Positions 35,120 through 43,856 of a stretch of 64,000 nt of DNA are shown piece after piece. Each line of letters begins with the position of its first letter. The first letter of the stretch is position 1. Source of the stretch: Vescimonas sanitatis (lineage in GTDB: Bacteria > Bacillota > Clostridia > Oscillospirales > Oscillospiraceae). The translations under genes were made by a program, and so were the position numbers. The DNA lies in the NCBI RefSeq assembly GCF_049060325.1, contig NZ_JBMGPW010000004.1:196640-260639 (forward strand), written 5' to 3'. The notes beneath the pieces were generated by a model. It worked only from the letters and a program-made list of their open reading frames with translations, was not told the DNA's origin and did not search any database.

Positions 35120-35561
35120 GGCGTTCCGCCTCCTTTTCCGCAGCGCGCTTTTTTCTTATCATAACGCACTTCCGACAAAAAATAAAGGCTTTTTTCGCCG
35201 CCGCCGTAAATTTTTTCACCGGCCACCACAGCAGCCGGCCTGTGCCCGCGGCGGCGCTGAGCCAGAAGTCCCAGAGCGGACGCATCAGCGGCGAGAGCGC
35301 CAGCAGATACACCGCCGCGCCCAGGCCCATGGCGGTCAGCATGATCAGCCGCAGCTCGCCCTGCCCTACCCGCAGGGCGTACCACAGCAGGGCCGGAGCG
35401 ACCAGCAGCAGAAACGCCGCGTCCAGCCCATGGGTCAGCCGCCGGTCCCGCCGACGGCGCAGCCGCACCAGCCGCAGCAGGTCATAGACGGCCCCGGCCG
35501 CCGCGCCCAGGGCCGCTGCGGTCAGGTACGAACGCAGCTGCTCGGAGACAACGGTCCCCAC
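34923..35561 (-). CDS. yabQ: Spore cortex biosynthesis protein YabQ, extended C-terminus
   Basis: A 212-codon frame. The first 130 residues are YabQ-like: VVSEQLRSYLTAAALGAAAG, AVYDLLRLVRL and three to four hydrophobic segments. In Bacillus YabQ is needed for spore cortex formation. After about residue 147 the frame overlaps divIC for 197 nt, and its sequence there looks like an out-of-frame shadow (Gly/Arg/Ala-rich). Either a stop codon was lost or there is an indel near 35120. The start is GTG 35561, overlapping the yabP stop; its RBS is weak. Confidence 0.75.
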   Translation of the reverse strand: MGTVVSEQLRSYLTAAALGAAAGAVYDLLRLVRLRRRRDRRLTHGLDAAFLLLVAPALLWYALRVGQGELRLIMLTAMGLGAAVYLLALSPLMRPLWDFWLSAAAGTGRLLWWPVKKFTAAAKKAFIFCRKCVMIRKKRAAEKEAERHAERAGARKEAPDKSHIAAGHSRAGGVFRRGADPGGQAAERGRAAAGRAGETAAAADAGEPGAGV

Positions 35562-35562
35562 C

Positions 35563-35847
35563 TCAGCCGAACAGGCGGCTGAACAGCCCGCCGCCCCGGA
35601 CCTCCGGCGCATCCTCATAGGTCAGCGCGTCGATGCGCCCGTCCACGTGCAGCTCGCCGCCATCCAGGCTCAGCTTGCCGATGTGCAGGCTCTCTCCGCT
35701 GACCACCAGCACGCCCGCGCCGGTACGCAGCACGATGCACTGGTCGTCGAAGCGCTCCACGTCCTCTACGCCGGAGACGGTGAGCTTCTCCCGCCCCTCC
35801 AGCTGTAAGCGGTGGGCGGTGGCAGGATCGGTGATATCATACGGCAT
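35563..35847 (-). CDS. yabP: Sporulation protein YabP
   Basis: A 94-residue beta-rich protein of the YabP/YqfC family, with LQLEGREKLTVSGVEDVERF and LSLDGGELHVDG as recognisable parts. In Bacillus it is made in the mother cell during sporulation. Start ATG 35847 follows AGGAGGGG, which lies in one arm of a 70-nt inverted repeat (35855-35924), so translation could be controlled by RNA folding. It sits in the conserved order rqcP-yabP-yabQ-divIC. Confidence 0.88.
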   Translation of the reverse strand: MPYDITDPATAHRLQLEGREKLTVSGVEDVERFDDQCIVLRTGAGVLVVSGESLHIGKLSLDGGELHVDGRIDALTYEDAPEVRGGGLFSRLFG

Positions 35848-35854
35848 AAAAAGT

Positions 35855-35924
35855 CCCCTCCTACGATACGGTTTTCGCGCCCCGGCCCTGTGCCGGGATG
35901 CGTTTTTTACCATCGTATGAGGGG
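35855..35924 (-). repeat. Inverted repeat burying the yabP RBS
   Basis: The outer arms CCCCTCCTACGATACGG and CCATCGTATGAGGGG (imperfect) enclose an inner perfect hairpin CCCGGCcctgtGCCGGG (35881-35897). In the minus-strand transcript the 3' arm contains the AGGAGGGG RBS of yabP. Confidence 0.65.
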
Positions 35925-35951
35925 GCTTGTTCTTTTATGCCGGGTTTGTCC

Positions 35952-36191
35952 TCAGACCTCTTTATACATGGCCGCAGCCGCGTCTTTGCCCACGTTCTCG
36001 GTGACGGACACTACCTCAACCGTCAGCGTTCTTGCACCGAAACGGATCGCGATCACATCGCCCACCTTCACGTCGTAGGATGCCCGCTGTACCCGGCCGT
36101 TGACGGTGACACGCTCGGCGTCGCAGGCCTCATTGGCCACGGTGCGGCGCTTGATGAGCCGCGAGACCTTCAGATATTTGTCCAAACGCAT
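35952..36191 (-). CDS. rqcP: S4-domain RNA-binding protein RqcP (YabO)
   Basis: A 79-residue protein that is one S4 RNA-binding domain, starting MRLDKYLKVSRLIKRRTVAN. In Bacillus RqcP (YabO) works with RqcH in adding C-terminal alanine tails to stalled nascent chains on 50S subunits. Its place before yabP-yabQ-divIC matches the Bacillus order. Start ATG 36191 is behind AGGAGGGAC. RqcH itself is not in the window. Confidence 0.9.
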   Translation of the reverse strand: MRLDKYLKVSRLIKRRTVANEACDAERVTVNGRVQRASYDVKVGDVIAIRFGARTLTVEVVSVTENVGKDAAAAMYKEV

Positions 36192-36208
36192 GGGGTCCCT
36201 CCTATAAG

Positions 36209-36238
36209 AAAGGCTGGTGTGTCGCCACACCAGCCTTT
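36209..36238 (-). terminator. Terminator after hup
   Basis: The stem AAAGGCTGGTGT / ACACCAGCCTTT between hup and rqcP, with T's on the minus strand. It would limit transcription from hup into the sporulation genes. Confidence 0.85.
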
Positions 36239-36250
36239 GCATACGTCAGC

Positions 36251-36526
36251 TTACTCTGCCACGGCGTCCTTCAGGGCCTTGCCGGCCTTGAAAGCGGGGA
36301 TCTTGGTAGCGGCGATCTGCACGGGCGTCTTGGTGCGGGGATTGAGGCCGGTGCGGGCAGCGCGCTTCTTGGTCTCGAAGGAACCAAAGCCCACCAGCTG
36401 GATCTTCTCGTCAGCCTTCAGGGTCTCGGTGATGGTGTTCAGAACGGCGTTGACGGCAGCGTCAGAGTCCTTCTTGGACAGGCCGGTCTTCTCAGCGACA
36501 GCGGCGATCAGTTCAGTCTTATTCAT
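36251..36526 (-). CDS. hup: DNA-binding protein HU
   Basis: A 91-residue histone-like protein. The family signature region GFGSFETKKRAARTGLNPRT is present, with the N-terminal MNKTELIAAVAEKTGLSKKD helices. It binds and bends DNA non-specifically as a dimer. Start ATG 36526 has GGAGG upstream. Here it is inserted between mazG and rqcP and is followed by its own terminator. Confidence 0.96.
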   Translation of the reverse strand: MNKTELIAAVAEKTGLSKKDSDAAVNAVLNTITETLKADEKIQLVGFGSFETKKRAARTGLNPRTKTPVQIAATKIPAFKAGKALKDAVAE

Positions 36527-36599
36527 GTTATTTCCTCCCAAAAATTTTCGTTGGTAATTGCCGCAATGGGCGGCTATCCTAAAACGATGTTGTATCGCA

Positions 36600-37391
36600 T
36601 TAAGAACATTCTTTGGCTCCGTTCCACAGGGCGGTCATCTCCTCCAGCGTCATGTCGGACAGGCTGCGGCCCTCTGCGGCCGCGGCCTCCTCCATCGCGC
36701 GGAAGCGGCGAATGAATTTTTCACAGGTGCCGTTGACAGCTGTTTCCGGGTCCACGCCGCAGAAGCGACCCACCTTTACGGAGGCGAACAGTACGTCGCC
36801 CAGCTCCTCCTCGACATTGGTGCCGGCGCGTACCGCCTGCCGCAGCTCGGCAGTCTCCTCGTCCAGCTTGTCCAGCGCGCCGGAGACGTCGCGCCAGTCG
36901 AAGCCCGCCTCCGCAGCCTTCTTCTGTATCTTCTCCGCCCGCCACAGACCTGGCAGACTGCGGGCCACGGCATCCAGCGCATCGGCAGTGGTTTTCTGGC
37001 CCTTCTCCTGCCGCTTCAGCTGCTCCCAGCTGGCGGGCACAGTGTCTGCCGTTTCCGCCTGACCATCGCCGAACACGTGGGGGTGGCGGTACAGCAGCTT
37101 TTTTACCACGCCGTCGCATACGTCATCCATGTCAAAGCGCCCGGCGTCGGCCTCAATGCCGGCGTGGAACACCACCTGCATGAGCACGTCGCCCAGCTCT
37201 TCCTTCAGCAGTGCGGCGTTGTCCGTATCGATGGCCTCGGCGGCCTCGTAGGCCTCCTCCAGCATTCCTCGGCGGATGGACTGGTGGGTCTGCACCCGGT
37301 CCCAGGGACAGCCCTCCGGCGAACGGAGCAGCCGGATGATCTCCAGCAGGTCTTCGTAGCCATAGCGTGGTTTCCTTGTAAAATTTATCAT
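36600..37391 (-). CDS. mazG: Nucleoside triphosphate pyrophosphohydrolase MazG
   Basis: A 263-residue enzyme with two MazG repeats: the first at about 10-110 (EGCPWDRVQTHQSIRRGMLE, EELGDVLMQVVFHA) and the second at about 150-240 (VEEELGDVLFASVKVGR), each with the metal-binding EExxE...ExxD pattern. It hydrolyses NTPs to NMP and PPi, removing abnormal nucleotides. Start ATG 37391 is behind AGGAG; upstream in-frame codons extend into the spacer without an RBS. It corresponds to the MazG half of Bacillus YabN. Confidence 0.94.
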   Translation of the reverse strand: MINFTRKPRYGYEDLLEIIRLLRSPEGCPWDRVQTHQSIRRGMLEEAYEAAEAIDTDNAALLKEELGDVLMQVVFHAGIEADAGRFDMDDVCDGVVKKLLYRHPHVFGDGQAETADTVPASWEQLKRQEKGQKTTADALDAVARSLPGLWRAEKIQKKAAEAGFDWRDVSGALDKLDEETAELRQAVRAGTNVEEELGDVLFASVKVGRFCGVDPETAVNGTCEKFIRRFRAMEEAAAAEGRSLSDMTLEEMTALWNGAKECS

Positions 37392-37458
37392 ACTTACGCT
37401 CCTATTGCAAGAGGTTTTCCACTGCAACTGGGGAAAAGTTCGCTGCATTTCAGGAATT

Positions 37459-39045
37459 TTACCGCAAATGCAGCCGGTCAGCCAGTTTTTCCCCTTTCGG
37501 CAGGGTCTGAAGATCCTGCCGCGTCACGGCGCCGATGGCCAGCGCCAGCACCACGTATACAACGGCGGCCAGCAGCACCGCCGGCAGTACCGCCCATCTC
37601 TCGGGCAGAAGGCGGCAGAACAGGCCATAGCCGGACCGGGCCGCCAGCGCCATCACCGCCGTCAGAAGAACGGGCTTGGCAAACAGGGAGATATACCCCG
37701 GACGCTCCGGTACCAGCCGTGCGATGGCTGCCAGGTTGATGACCGCGATCAGCGCGTAGCAGTACAGTGTGCTCACCGCGGCGCCCCGAATGCCCGTGGC
37801 GGGATCGCCCACCATCAGGTAGTTGGTGACGATCTTCAGTATGCCGCCGCAGAGGAGGGAGATCACCGGCAGCAGCGGGTGACCGTAGGCCTGCAGGACG
37901 CCGTTGGTGGCCACCATCAGGCATACGAACACACAGGCCAGACCCAGGAACGTCAGGTGATAGGCCGCCGCCTCGGCGGTTTCCGGCACCGCGGGATAGA
38001 GCAGGTGCAGGATAGGCCCCGCCAGCACCGACAGTCCCACGCCGGAGGGCAGGGCCGCCAGCACCGTCAGCTTCAGCGCCGCCCCGGCCGCTATTCCGGC
38101 AGCAGTGCGGTCGCGGCGGGTCAGCGCGGCGGATACCGCCGGCATCAGGCTTACCGATAGGGGATAGATAAATGACGGCGGCAGCATGAACAGTGTCATG
38201 CCGAAGGTGTATTCGCCATACAGGGCGGTGGTCTCCGCCGTTGTATAGCCAAGCGTGTCCCGCAGGGTGGCCGTCACCAGCGCCTGGTCCAGCAGGGTGA
38301 TCAGGCTCATGCCCGCCGCGCCCACGGTGATGGGTATGCCGGTCCGCAGCAGCTCCCGCAGTACGCGGCTGCTCGCCGGGGGTACGTCGCGCACTTCCGG
38401 CAGTGCGGCCCGCCGGGGCAGCAGCAGGGCGGTGACCAGCAGGCCCAGGCCCGCCCCGGCGGTGACACCGCCGATGGCCCCGGCGGCGCACAGGTCCGTC
38501 CCCGCACCCTGCCGCAGCAGGTACAGGCACAGCCCCAGCCCGATGAGCAGCTTGCCGGCGGACTCCGCCACCTGTCCGGCGGCGGTAGGCACCATATCGC
38601 CCAGCCCCTGGGAATAGCCCCGCAGCGCCGCCGACAGGCATACCAGCAGCACCGCCGGCCCCAGCGTCCGCAGGGCCGGGGCCGCGTCCGGATCATGGAG
38701 CGCGGCGGCCAGGGCCTCCGGCAGCAGGCACATAACGGCAGAGCACACCAGCCCCAGCGCCGCCAGCAGGGCCAGGCCCAGGTGCAGGCAGCGCCGCACG
38801 GCGCCATAGCGCCGCTGGGCGGCGGCACGGGACACCATGCGGCTCAGGGCCACCGGCAGCCCCGCTGTGGACAGCACCAGCAGCAGACTGTAAATGTTGT
38901 ACGCGGCGTAGAAATGCGCCATGCCCTCCCGGTCCAGCAGGTTCCCCAGCGGGATCTTGTACAGGGCACCCAGCAGCTTTGTCACCGCCACAGCCCCGGC
39001 CAGAATGGCCGCGCCGCCCATGAAGTTTTGCCGCCGGTGGGTCAT
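37459..39045 (-). CDS. spoVB: SpoVB-type oligosaccharide flippase (MOP superfamily)
   Basis: A 528-residue membrane protein with about 14 hydrophobic segments and the polysaccharide-synthesis start NFMGGAAILAGAVAVTKLLG, YKIPLGNLLDREGMAHFYAA and GLPVALSRMVS. In Bacillus SpoVB (YabM) moves cell-wall precursors for spore cortex synthesis, and its gene precedes yabN/mazG, as here. It is 14 nt downstream of hemZ on the same strand. A vegetative MurJ-like role cannot be excluded. Confidence 0.88.
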   Translation of the reverse strand: MTHRRQNFMGGAAILAGAVAVTKLLGALYKIPLGNLLDREGMAHFYAAYNIYSLLLVLSTAGLPVALSRMVSRAAAQRRYGAVRRCLHLGLALLAALGLVCSAVMCLLPEALAAALHDPDAAPALRTLGPAVLLVCLSAALRGYSQGLGDMVPTAAGQVAESAGKLLIGLGLCLYLLRQGAGTDLCAAGAIGGVTAGAGLGLLVTALLLPRRAALPEVRDVPPASSRVLRELLRTGIPITVGAAGMSLITLLDQALVTATLRDTLGYTTAETTALYGEYTFGMTLFMLPPSFIYPLSVSLMPAVSAALTRRDRTAAGIAAGAALKLTVLAALPSGVGLSVLAGPILHLLYPAVPETAEAAAYHLTFLGLACVFVCLMVATNGVLQAYGHPLLPVISLLCGGILKIVTNYLMVGDPATGIRGAAVSTLYCYALIAVINLAAIARLVPERPGYISLFAKPVLLTAVMALAARSGYGLFCRLLPERWAVLPAVLLAAVVYVVLALAIGAVTRQDLQTLPKGEKLADRLHLR

Positions 39046-39059
39046 GGTGCCTCCTTATC

Positions 39060-40535
39060 TCACCGCCCCATCTCCTGATGGAAGCGGCGGAACGCCTCTA
39101 AATTCTCCGTCAGCTTTTCCGGCCGCTGGATATACTCCAGCGGGAATTTGGGGTGGAACACGCGCTCGATGCGGTTCCGCTTTGCGTCCACCATCTTGGT
39201 GGAGCCGCCTGCGCCCAGGGACAGGATGCTGTGCAGCTCCTCCATGATGTAGATATTATACAGGCCCTCCGCCCCGGATATGCACCAGCCTACATTCTCA
39301 AAGCTGCCGGACATATATTTCTGGCGGTAGAGGTAATAGGGGGCGAAGCCCTTTTCCCGCAGCGCCGGGTCGGCATAGTCCAGCATGGCCGCCACGTCCT
39401 CCGCCGAGGGAATGGGCAGGCCCTCCAGCAGGATGCGGCTGCCCTTCTTCAGACTCAGGGTGTGCACGGTGATGTTGTCCGCGCCGAAGGTCAGGCACGT
39501 ATCCAACGTCCGGCGAAAGCCCTCCGGCGTGTCGGCGGGCAGCCCGGCGATCAGGTCCATGTTCACATGGGGAAAGCCCATGGACGTGGCCAGCTCCATG
39601 GCCTTTTCGATATCCTCCGGGCTGTGCTTCCGGCCGATGGCGGAGAGCACCCGGGGCTCCAGCGACTGGGGATTTACGCTGATCCGGTCCGCACCGTGAT
39701 CCAGCAGCACCTGCAGCTTCTCCCGGTCGATGGTGTCCGGCCGTCCCGCCTCGATGCAGTATTCCACGCAGTCGGACAGGTCGAAATTCCGGTTCACCGC
39801 CGTCAGCAGCGCATCCATTTGACTGGCGGACAGGGTGGTGGGCGTGCCGCCGCCCATGTAGAACGACTTGATCCGCAGGCCTGCCTCCTTCACCATGCGG
39901 CCCGCGGCCTCCACCTCCGCCGTCAGCGCCGCCAGATACGGCTCCATCAGCTTAAAGGATTTTTCCACCGACGCCGACACGAAGCTGCAATAGGCGCAGC
40001 GGGTGGGGCAGAAGGGGATGCCGATGTACAGAGAGATGTCCTCGGGGCGCAGGTCGCTCCTGGCCTTCAGGCCCGCCTCGGCGCTCTCCAGCGCCAGACG
40101 CCGCCGCGCCGGGGAGACACAGTATGTGTCCCGCAGCACCCGGTCCGCCTGGGCGGGGGTCATGCCGTCCTCCAGCATGGTCCGCACCAGCTTGGCCGGG
40201 CGGATGCCCGTCAGCGCGCCCCAGCTGGGCGTCACGCCGGTGACGTCCCGGGCCGCCCGGAAAAAGGACAGCTTCAGCGCACGCTGACGCAGGCGTTCCC
40301 GTTCGTATGCGTCGGAAACGCCTGCGGTCCGAACGCGGGCCTCGCCCCGCGCCGTTTTGCCGCCATAGGTCAGTGTCGTGACCCCGGTGGCATATACATT
40401 GCCCTCATGCAGTGTGACCTCCGCGTGGCTGTCCCCGTCCTCGCCCTCATATACCGGGCGCTCCTCCGGGAAAAAGGCCAGCAGGCTCTGCTCGATGGCG
40501 TAGCGGTCCTCGTGACCGCGCAGGTTCAGCTTCAT
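39060..40535 (-). CDS. hemZ: Radical SAM coproporphyrinogen III oxidase-like HemZ
   Basis: A 491-residue oxygen-independent coproporphyrinogen dehydrogenase-like enzyme. A HemZ-specific N-terminal domain (about 1-150) precedes the radical SAM core with CPTRCAYCSF, which holds the CxxxCxxC cluster ligands, and GGGTPTTLSASQ. The C-terminus carries the HemN-like part. Haem synthesis genes are otherwise absent from the window, so the real substrate may not be a porphyrin. The start overlaps the stop of the MBL gene by 4 nt. Confidence 0.92.
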   Translation of the reverse strand: MKLNLRGHEDRYAIEQSLLAFFPEERPVYEGEDGDSHAEVTLHEGNVYATGVTTLTYGGKTARGEARVRTAGVSDAYERERLRQRALKLSFFRAARDVTGVTPSWGALTGIRPAKLVRTMLEDGMTPAQADRVLRDTYCVSPARRRLALESAEAGLKARSDLRPEDISLYIGIPFCPTRCAYCSFVSASVEKSFKLMEPYLAALTAEVEAAGRMVKEAGLRIKSFYMGGGTPTTLSASQMDALLTAVNRNFDLSDCVEYCIEAGRPDTIDREKLQVLLDHGADRISVNPQSLEPRVLSAIGRKHSPEDIEKAMELATSMGFPHVNMDLIAGLPADTPEGFRRTLDTCLTFGADNITVHTLSLKKGSRILLEGLPIPSAEDVAAMLDYADPALREKGFAPYYLYRQKYMSGSFENVGWCISGAEGLYNIYIMEELHSILSLGAGGSTKMVDAKRNRIERVFHPKFPLEYIQRPEKLTENLEAFRRFHQEMGR

Positions 40536-41155
40536 TGCGCCGTCCCCTGCCGCATATAGGGGTTCATGCGGCGCTCAAAGTCCAGCGTCGTTTCCCGGTC
40601 ATGGCCGGGCAGGACCCGCCAGTCGCTCTCCAGCGCCGCCAGACGGCCCAGGGAGGCGAGCATCTTGGGATAGCTGCCGCCGGGGAAGTCGCATCGTCCG
40701 CAGGAGCAGCGGAACAGGGTATCCCCGGCAAAGATCACGTGCTCCCGGTCCAACAGCAGACACACGGAGCCCTCGGAGTGGCCCGGTGTCTCCATGACCC
40801 GCAGGGACAGCCTGCCCAGGGGCAGCACGTCGCCCTCCTTATAATACCGCTGGTGCTGTTCGTCCACCCGGGTGAACAGCAGCTCGCCGCCCCGCCCGGT
40901 CACACTGTCCTTCTCGTGGATGTACACCGGTACGTCCGGGTATCTCTCCAGCAGGGGCCGCACGGCGGAGGTGTGGTCAAAGTGCCCGTGGGTCAGCAGG
41001 ATGTACTTGAGTGCGCAGCCGCTTTGGCGCACCAGCTGCTCCACCCGGGAGGCATCGTCGCCGGGATCGATCAGGGCACAGACCTTCGCGTCCTCGTCGC
41101 ACAGCAGGTAGCAGTTGGTCATGATAGGGCCCACTTGCAGTGTTTTGATGGTCAT
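40532..41155 (-). CDS. Metallo-beta-lactamase-fold hydrolase (glyoxalase II-like)
   Basis: A 207-residue MBL-fold protein with LTHGHFDHT (HxHxDH), TPGHSEGS, FAGDTLF and LPGHDRET as metal ligands. It resembles the small YcbL-type hydroxyacylglutathione hydrolase homologues, which may be thioesterases. Start ATG 41155 is preceded by AAGGAGGAC. It is coupled to hemZ by a 4-nt overlap within the rec-rel operon. Confidence 0.9.
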   Translation of the reverse strand: MTIKTLQVGPIMTNCYLLCDEDAKVCALIDPGDDASRVEQLVRQSGCALKYILLTHGHFDHTSAVRPLLERYPDVPVYIHEKDSVTGRGGELLFTRVDEQHQRYYKEGDVLPLGRLSLRVMETPGHSEGSVCLLLDREHVIFAGDTLFRCSCGRCDFPGGSYPKMLASLGRLAALESDWRVLPGHDRETTLDFERRMNPYMRQGTAQ

Positions 41156-41165
41156 GGCGTCCTCC

Positions 41166-41612
41166 TTACAGGGTGTCGGTGTCCAGAATGATGGTCAGCG
41201 GTCCGTCGTTCAGGCTGTCCACCTGCATATAGGCGCCGAATTCACCCGTCTCGGTGTGAAAGCCCTTGTCCCGGCACAGCTGCACAAACTTTTCGTACAG
41301 GGGGATGGCCACCTCCGGCCGCGCCGCCGCCAGAAAGTCCGGCCGCCGGCCCTTCTTGCAGTTGGCGTACAGCGTGAACTGCGACACGATCAGCAGCTCT
41401 CCGCCCACATCCGTCAGGCTGCGGTTCATTTTTTCATGTTCGTCCTCAAAGATACGCAGGCCCGTCAGCTTGTCGGCCAGCTTCTCCGCCTGCGCCTCGG
41501 TGTCCTCATGGGTCACACCCAGCAGCACCAAAAAGCCCTCGCCGATCTGTCCGATGACCTTGCCGTCCACGGAAACGCTGGCGTGTTTTACACGGGTCAA
41601 TACAGCACGCAT
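41166..41612 (-). CDS. dtd: D-aminoacyl-tRNA deacylase
   Basis: A 148-residue DTD-family protein that frees tRNAs charged with D-amino acids or glycine. Catalytic-region motifs VSQFTLYANCKKGRRPDF and NDGPLTIILDT (Gly-cis-Pro loop region) are present and the length is normal. Start ATG 41612 is behind AAAGGAGA. It lies between the rel gene and the MBL gene in the same order found in many Firmicutes. Confidence 0.95.
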   Translation of the reverse strand: MRAVLTRVKHASVSVDGKVIGQIGEGFLVLLGVTHEDTEAQAEKLADKLTGLRIFEDEHEKMNRSLTDVGGELLIVSQFTLYANCKKGRRPDFLAAARPEVAIPLYEKFVQLCRDKGFHTETGEFGAYMQVDSLNDGPLTIILDTDTL

Positions 41613-41651
41613 AATTCTATCTCCTTTATACTGTTTGTATTCACATTGGCC

Positions 41652-43856
41652 TTATCCGGCCGGTCTTGTCACCCGCATGACGCCCGATATCTGCTCCAGC
41701 CGCCGCATGACGGTCCGCAGCTGCTCGCTGTCCGGCACGTCGATGTCCAGCGACAGCAGGGCAAAGCCGTCCGGCGTGCTCCGGGCATTCAGCGAGGAGA
41801 CGTGGGTCTTGGTGCTGGACAGCACCGTGGACACGTCCATGATGATGTTGATGCGGTCCTTGGCGGTGATCTCCAGCGTGGTGCGGTAGCTCTCCTTGGT
41901 GTCGCTGCCCCAGGAAACCTTGATCCACCGGCCCGCCTCGCTGGGCTTGCGCCGGGCCGGGTCCGCGTTGGGACAGTCCGCCCGGTGCACGGAGATGCCG
42001 TAGCCGCGGGTGATGAAGCCCACGATGTCGTCACCGGGCACGGGGGTGCAGCACTTGGAGAACTTCACCAGACAGTTGGTCAGCCCCTCCACCACGATGC
42101 CCTGCTCACTTCTGGTGCGCTGGGGCACGGCGGGGCGCATGATTTGCGGCTGATCCGCCACGGGGACCTCAGCCTGCCGTTCCGTCTGATGCTGGTGGAT
42201 GATGCGCTGGATGTCCTCCCGCAGCCGGCCGACGACCTTCAGTGCAGAAATGCCGCCGTAGCCGATGGCGGCGTACATATCGTCCAGTGACGTGAAGCAC
42301 AGCTTCTTCAGCACGCCGGGCAGGTTCTCCTCGTTGGTCAGCTCCTTCAGCGTCACGCCGGTGCGCTTCAGCTCCGACTCAAAGCTCTGCCGCCCGTTGA
42401 CGATGTTCTCGTCCCGCTTTTCCTTCTTGAACCACTGGCGTATCTTGCTGCGGGCGTTGCTGCTGCGGGCGATCTTCACCCAGTCACGGCTGGGACCGTG
42501 GGCGGATTTGCTGGTCATCACTTCCACCACGTCGCCGTTGCGGAGGTGGTAGTCGAACTGCACGATCCGCCCGTTGACCTTGGCGCCCACCATGTGGTTG
42601 CCGATGGCGGAGTGTATGGTGTATGCGAAGTCGATGGGCGTGGCGCCCGCCGGCAGGTTGATGACGTCGCCATTGGGGGTGAACACGAACACCTCGTCGG
42701 CGAACATGTCCACCTTCAGGGAGTGGATAAAGTCCTCGGCGTCGGCGTCCTCCTGATTTTCCAGCAGGCGGCGCACCCACTCATAGCTGCGCTCGTCCCC
42801 GGCGCCCTGGCCGTTCTGCTTGTACTTCCAGTGGGCGGCCACGCCGTACTCCGCCACCTCGTGCATCTCCTTCGTCCGGATCTGTACCTCGAAGGGGATG
42901 CCGCTTTCGCCCACCACCGTGGTGTGCAGGCTCTGGTACATATTGGGCTTCGGCGTGCCGATGTAATCCTTGAACCGGCCCAGAATGGGCTTGAACAGGT
43001 CGTGGATGATGCCCAGCACGTTGTAGCAGTCCGCCACCGTGTCCACAATGACCCGGAAGGCGAACAGGTCGAACACATCGTCCAGGCTCTTGTTCTGGGT
43101 GTACATTTTGCGGTAGATGGAGTAGGGGTGCTTCATCCGGCCGTAGACCGTGGCGTCGATGCCCTCCTCCTTCAGCCGCGTGACGATGCGGTCGTGCACG
43201 GCGGACATGAACCCGTCGTACTCCGCGGCCTTTTCGTCCAGCGCCTCGGTGATCTCCCGGTAGCCCACCGGGTCCAGATACTTCAGCGACAGGTCCTCCA
43301 GCTCCCATTTCATCTTCTGCATACCCAGTCGGTGTGCGATGGGGGCGTAGATCTCCATAGTCTCAAAGGACTTCTGCTTCTGCTTCTCCGGCGTCTGGTA
43401 CTCCATAGTCCGCATATTGTGCAGCCGGTCGGAGATCTTGATGAGGATGACCCGGATGTCCTTGGCCATGGCCATGAGCATCTTCCGCAGGTTCTCCATC
43501 TGCTCCTCTTCTTTGGAGGTGTAGTGGACCCGCGTCAGTTTGCTGACGCCCTCCACCAGATCCGCCACCGTAGGGGAAAACAGCTTTGCTAGCTCCTCGT
43601 GGGTGGCGGTGGTATCCTCGATGGTGTCGTGCAGCAGGGCCGCCACAATAGACTCTGTGTCCAGGTGCAGCTCCTCCGCCACGATCTGTGCCACCGCCAG
43701 GGGATGTGTGATAAAGGGCGAGCCGTCCTTACGGTTCTGCCCCGCGTGGTGGGTATCGGCGAATTCATAGGCGGCGCGTATCTGGTCAAAGCCCGCCGCC
43801 GGGTTGTAGCCCTTTACCGTCTCCACAAGATGTTCGTATTGCTCCTGAGGTGTCAC
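41652..43856 (-). CDS. rel: Bifunctional (p)ppGpp synthetase/hydrolase Rel
   Basis: A 734-residue stringent-response enzyme. The HD hydrolase domain (about 45-190) has ALLHDTIEDT, the synthetase domain (about 235-350) has FRVIVDTVADCYNVLG, followed by a TGS domain (about 395-455, FTPNGDVINLPAGATPIDFA), a helical and conserved-Cys region, and a C-terminal ACT domain (about 660-734). All parts are intact, so both synthesis and breakdown of alarmone are expected. It overlaps recJ by 4 nt. Confidence 0.96.
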   Translation of the reverse strand: MTPQEQYEHLVETVKGYNPAAGFDQIRAAYEFADTHHAGQNRKDGSPFITHPLAVAQIVAEELHLDTESIVAALLHDTIEDTTATHEELAKLFSPTVADLVEGVSKLTRVHYTSKEEEQMENLRKMLMAMAKDIRVILIKISDRLHNMRTMEYQTPEKQKQKSFETMEIYAPIAHRLGMQKMKWELEDLSLKYLDPVGYREITEALDEKAAEYDGFMSAVHDRIVTRLKEEGIDATVYGRMKHPYSIYRKMYTQNKSLDDVFDLFAFRVIVDTVADCYNVLGIIHDLFKPILGRFKDYIGTPKPNMYQSLHTTVVGESGIPFEVQIRTKEMHEVAEYGVAAHWKYKQNGQGAGDERSYEWVRRLLENQEDADAEDFIHSLKVDMFADEVFVFTPNGDVINLPAGATPIDFAYTIHSAIGNHMVGAKVNGRIVQFDYHLRNGDVVEVMTSKSAHGPSRDWVKIARSSNARSKIRQWFKKEKRDENIVNGRQSFESELKRTGVTLKELTNEENLPGVLKKLCFTSLDDMYAAIGYGGISALKVVGRLREDIQRIIHQHQTERQAEVPVADQPQIMRPAVPQRTRSEQGIVVEGLTNCLVKFSKCCTPVPGDDIVGFITRGYGISVHRADCPNADPARRKPSEAGRWIKVSWGSDTKESYRTTLEITAKDRINIIMDVSTVLSSTKTHVSSLNARSTPDGFALLSLDIDVPDSEQLRTVMRRLEQISGVMRVTRPAG

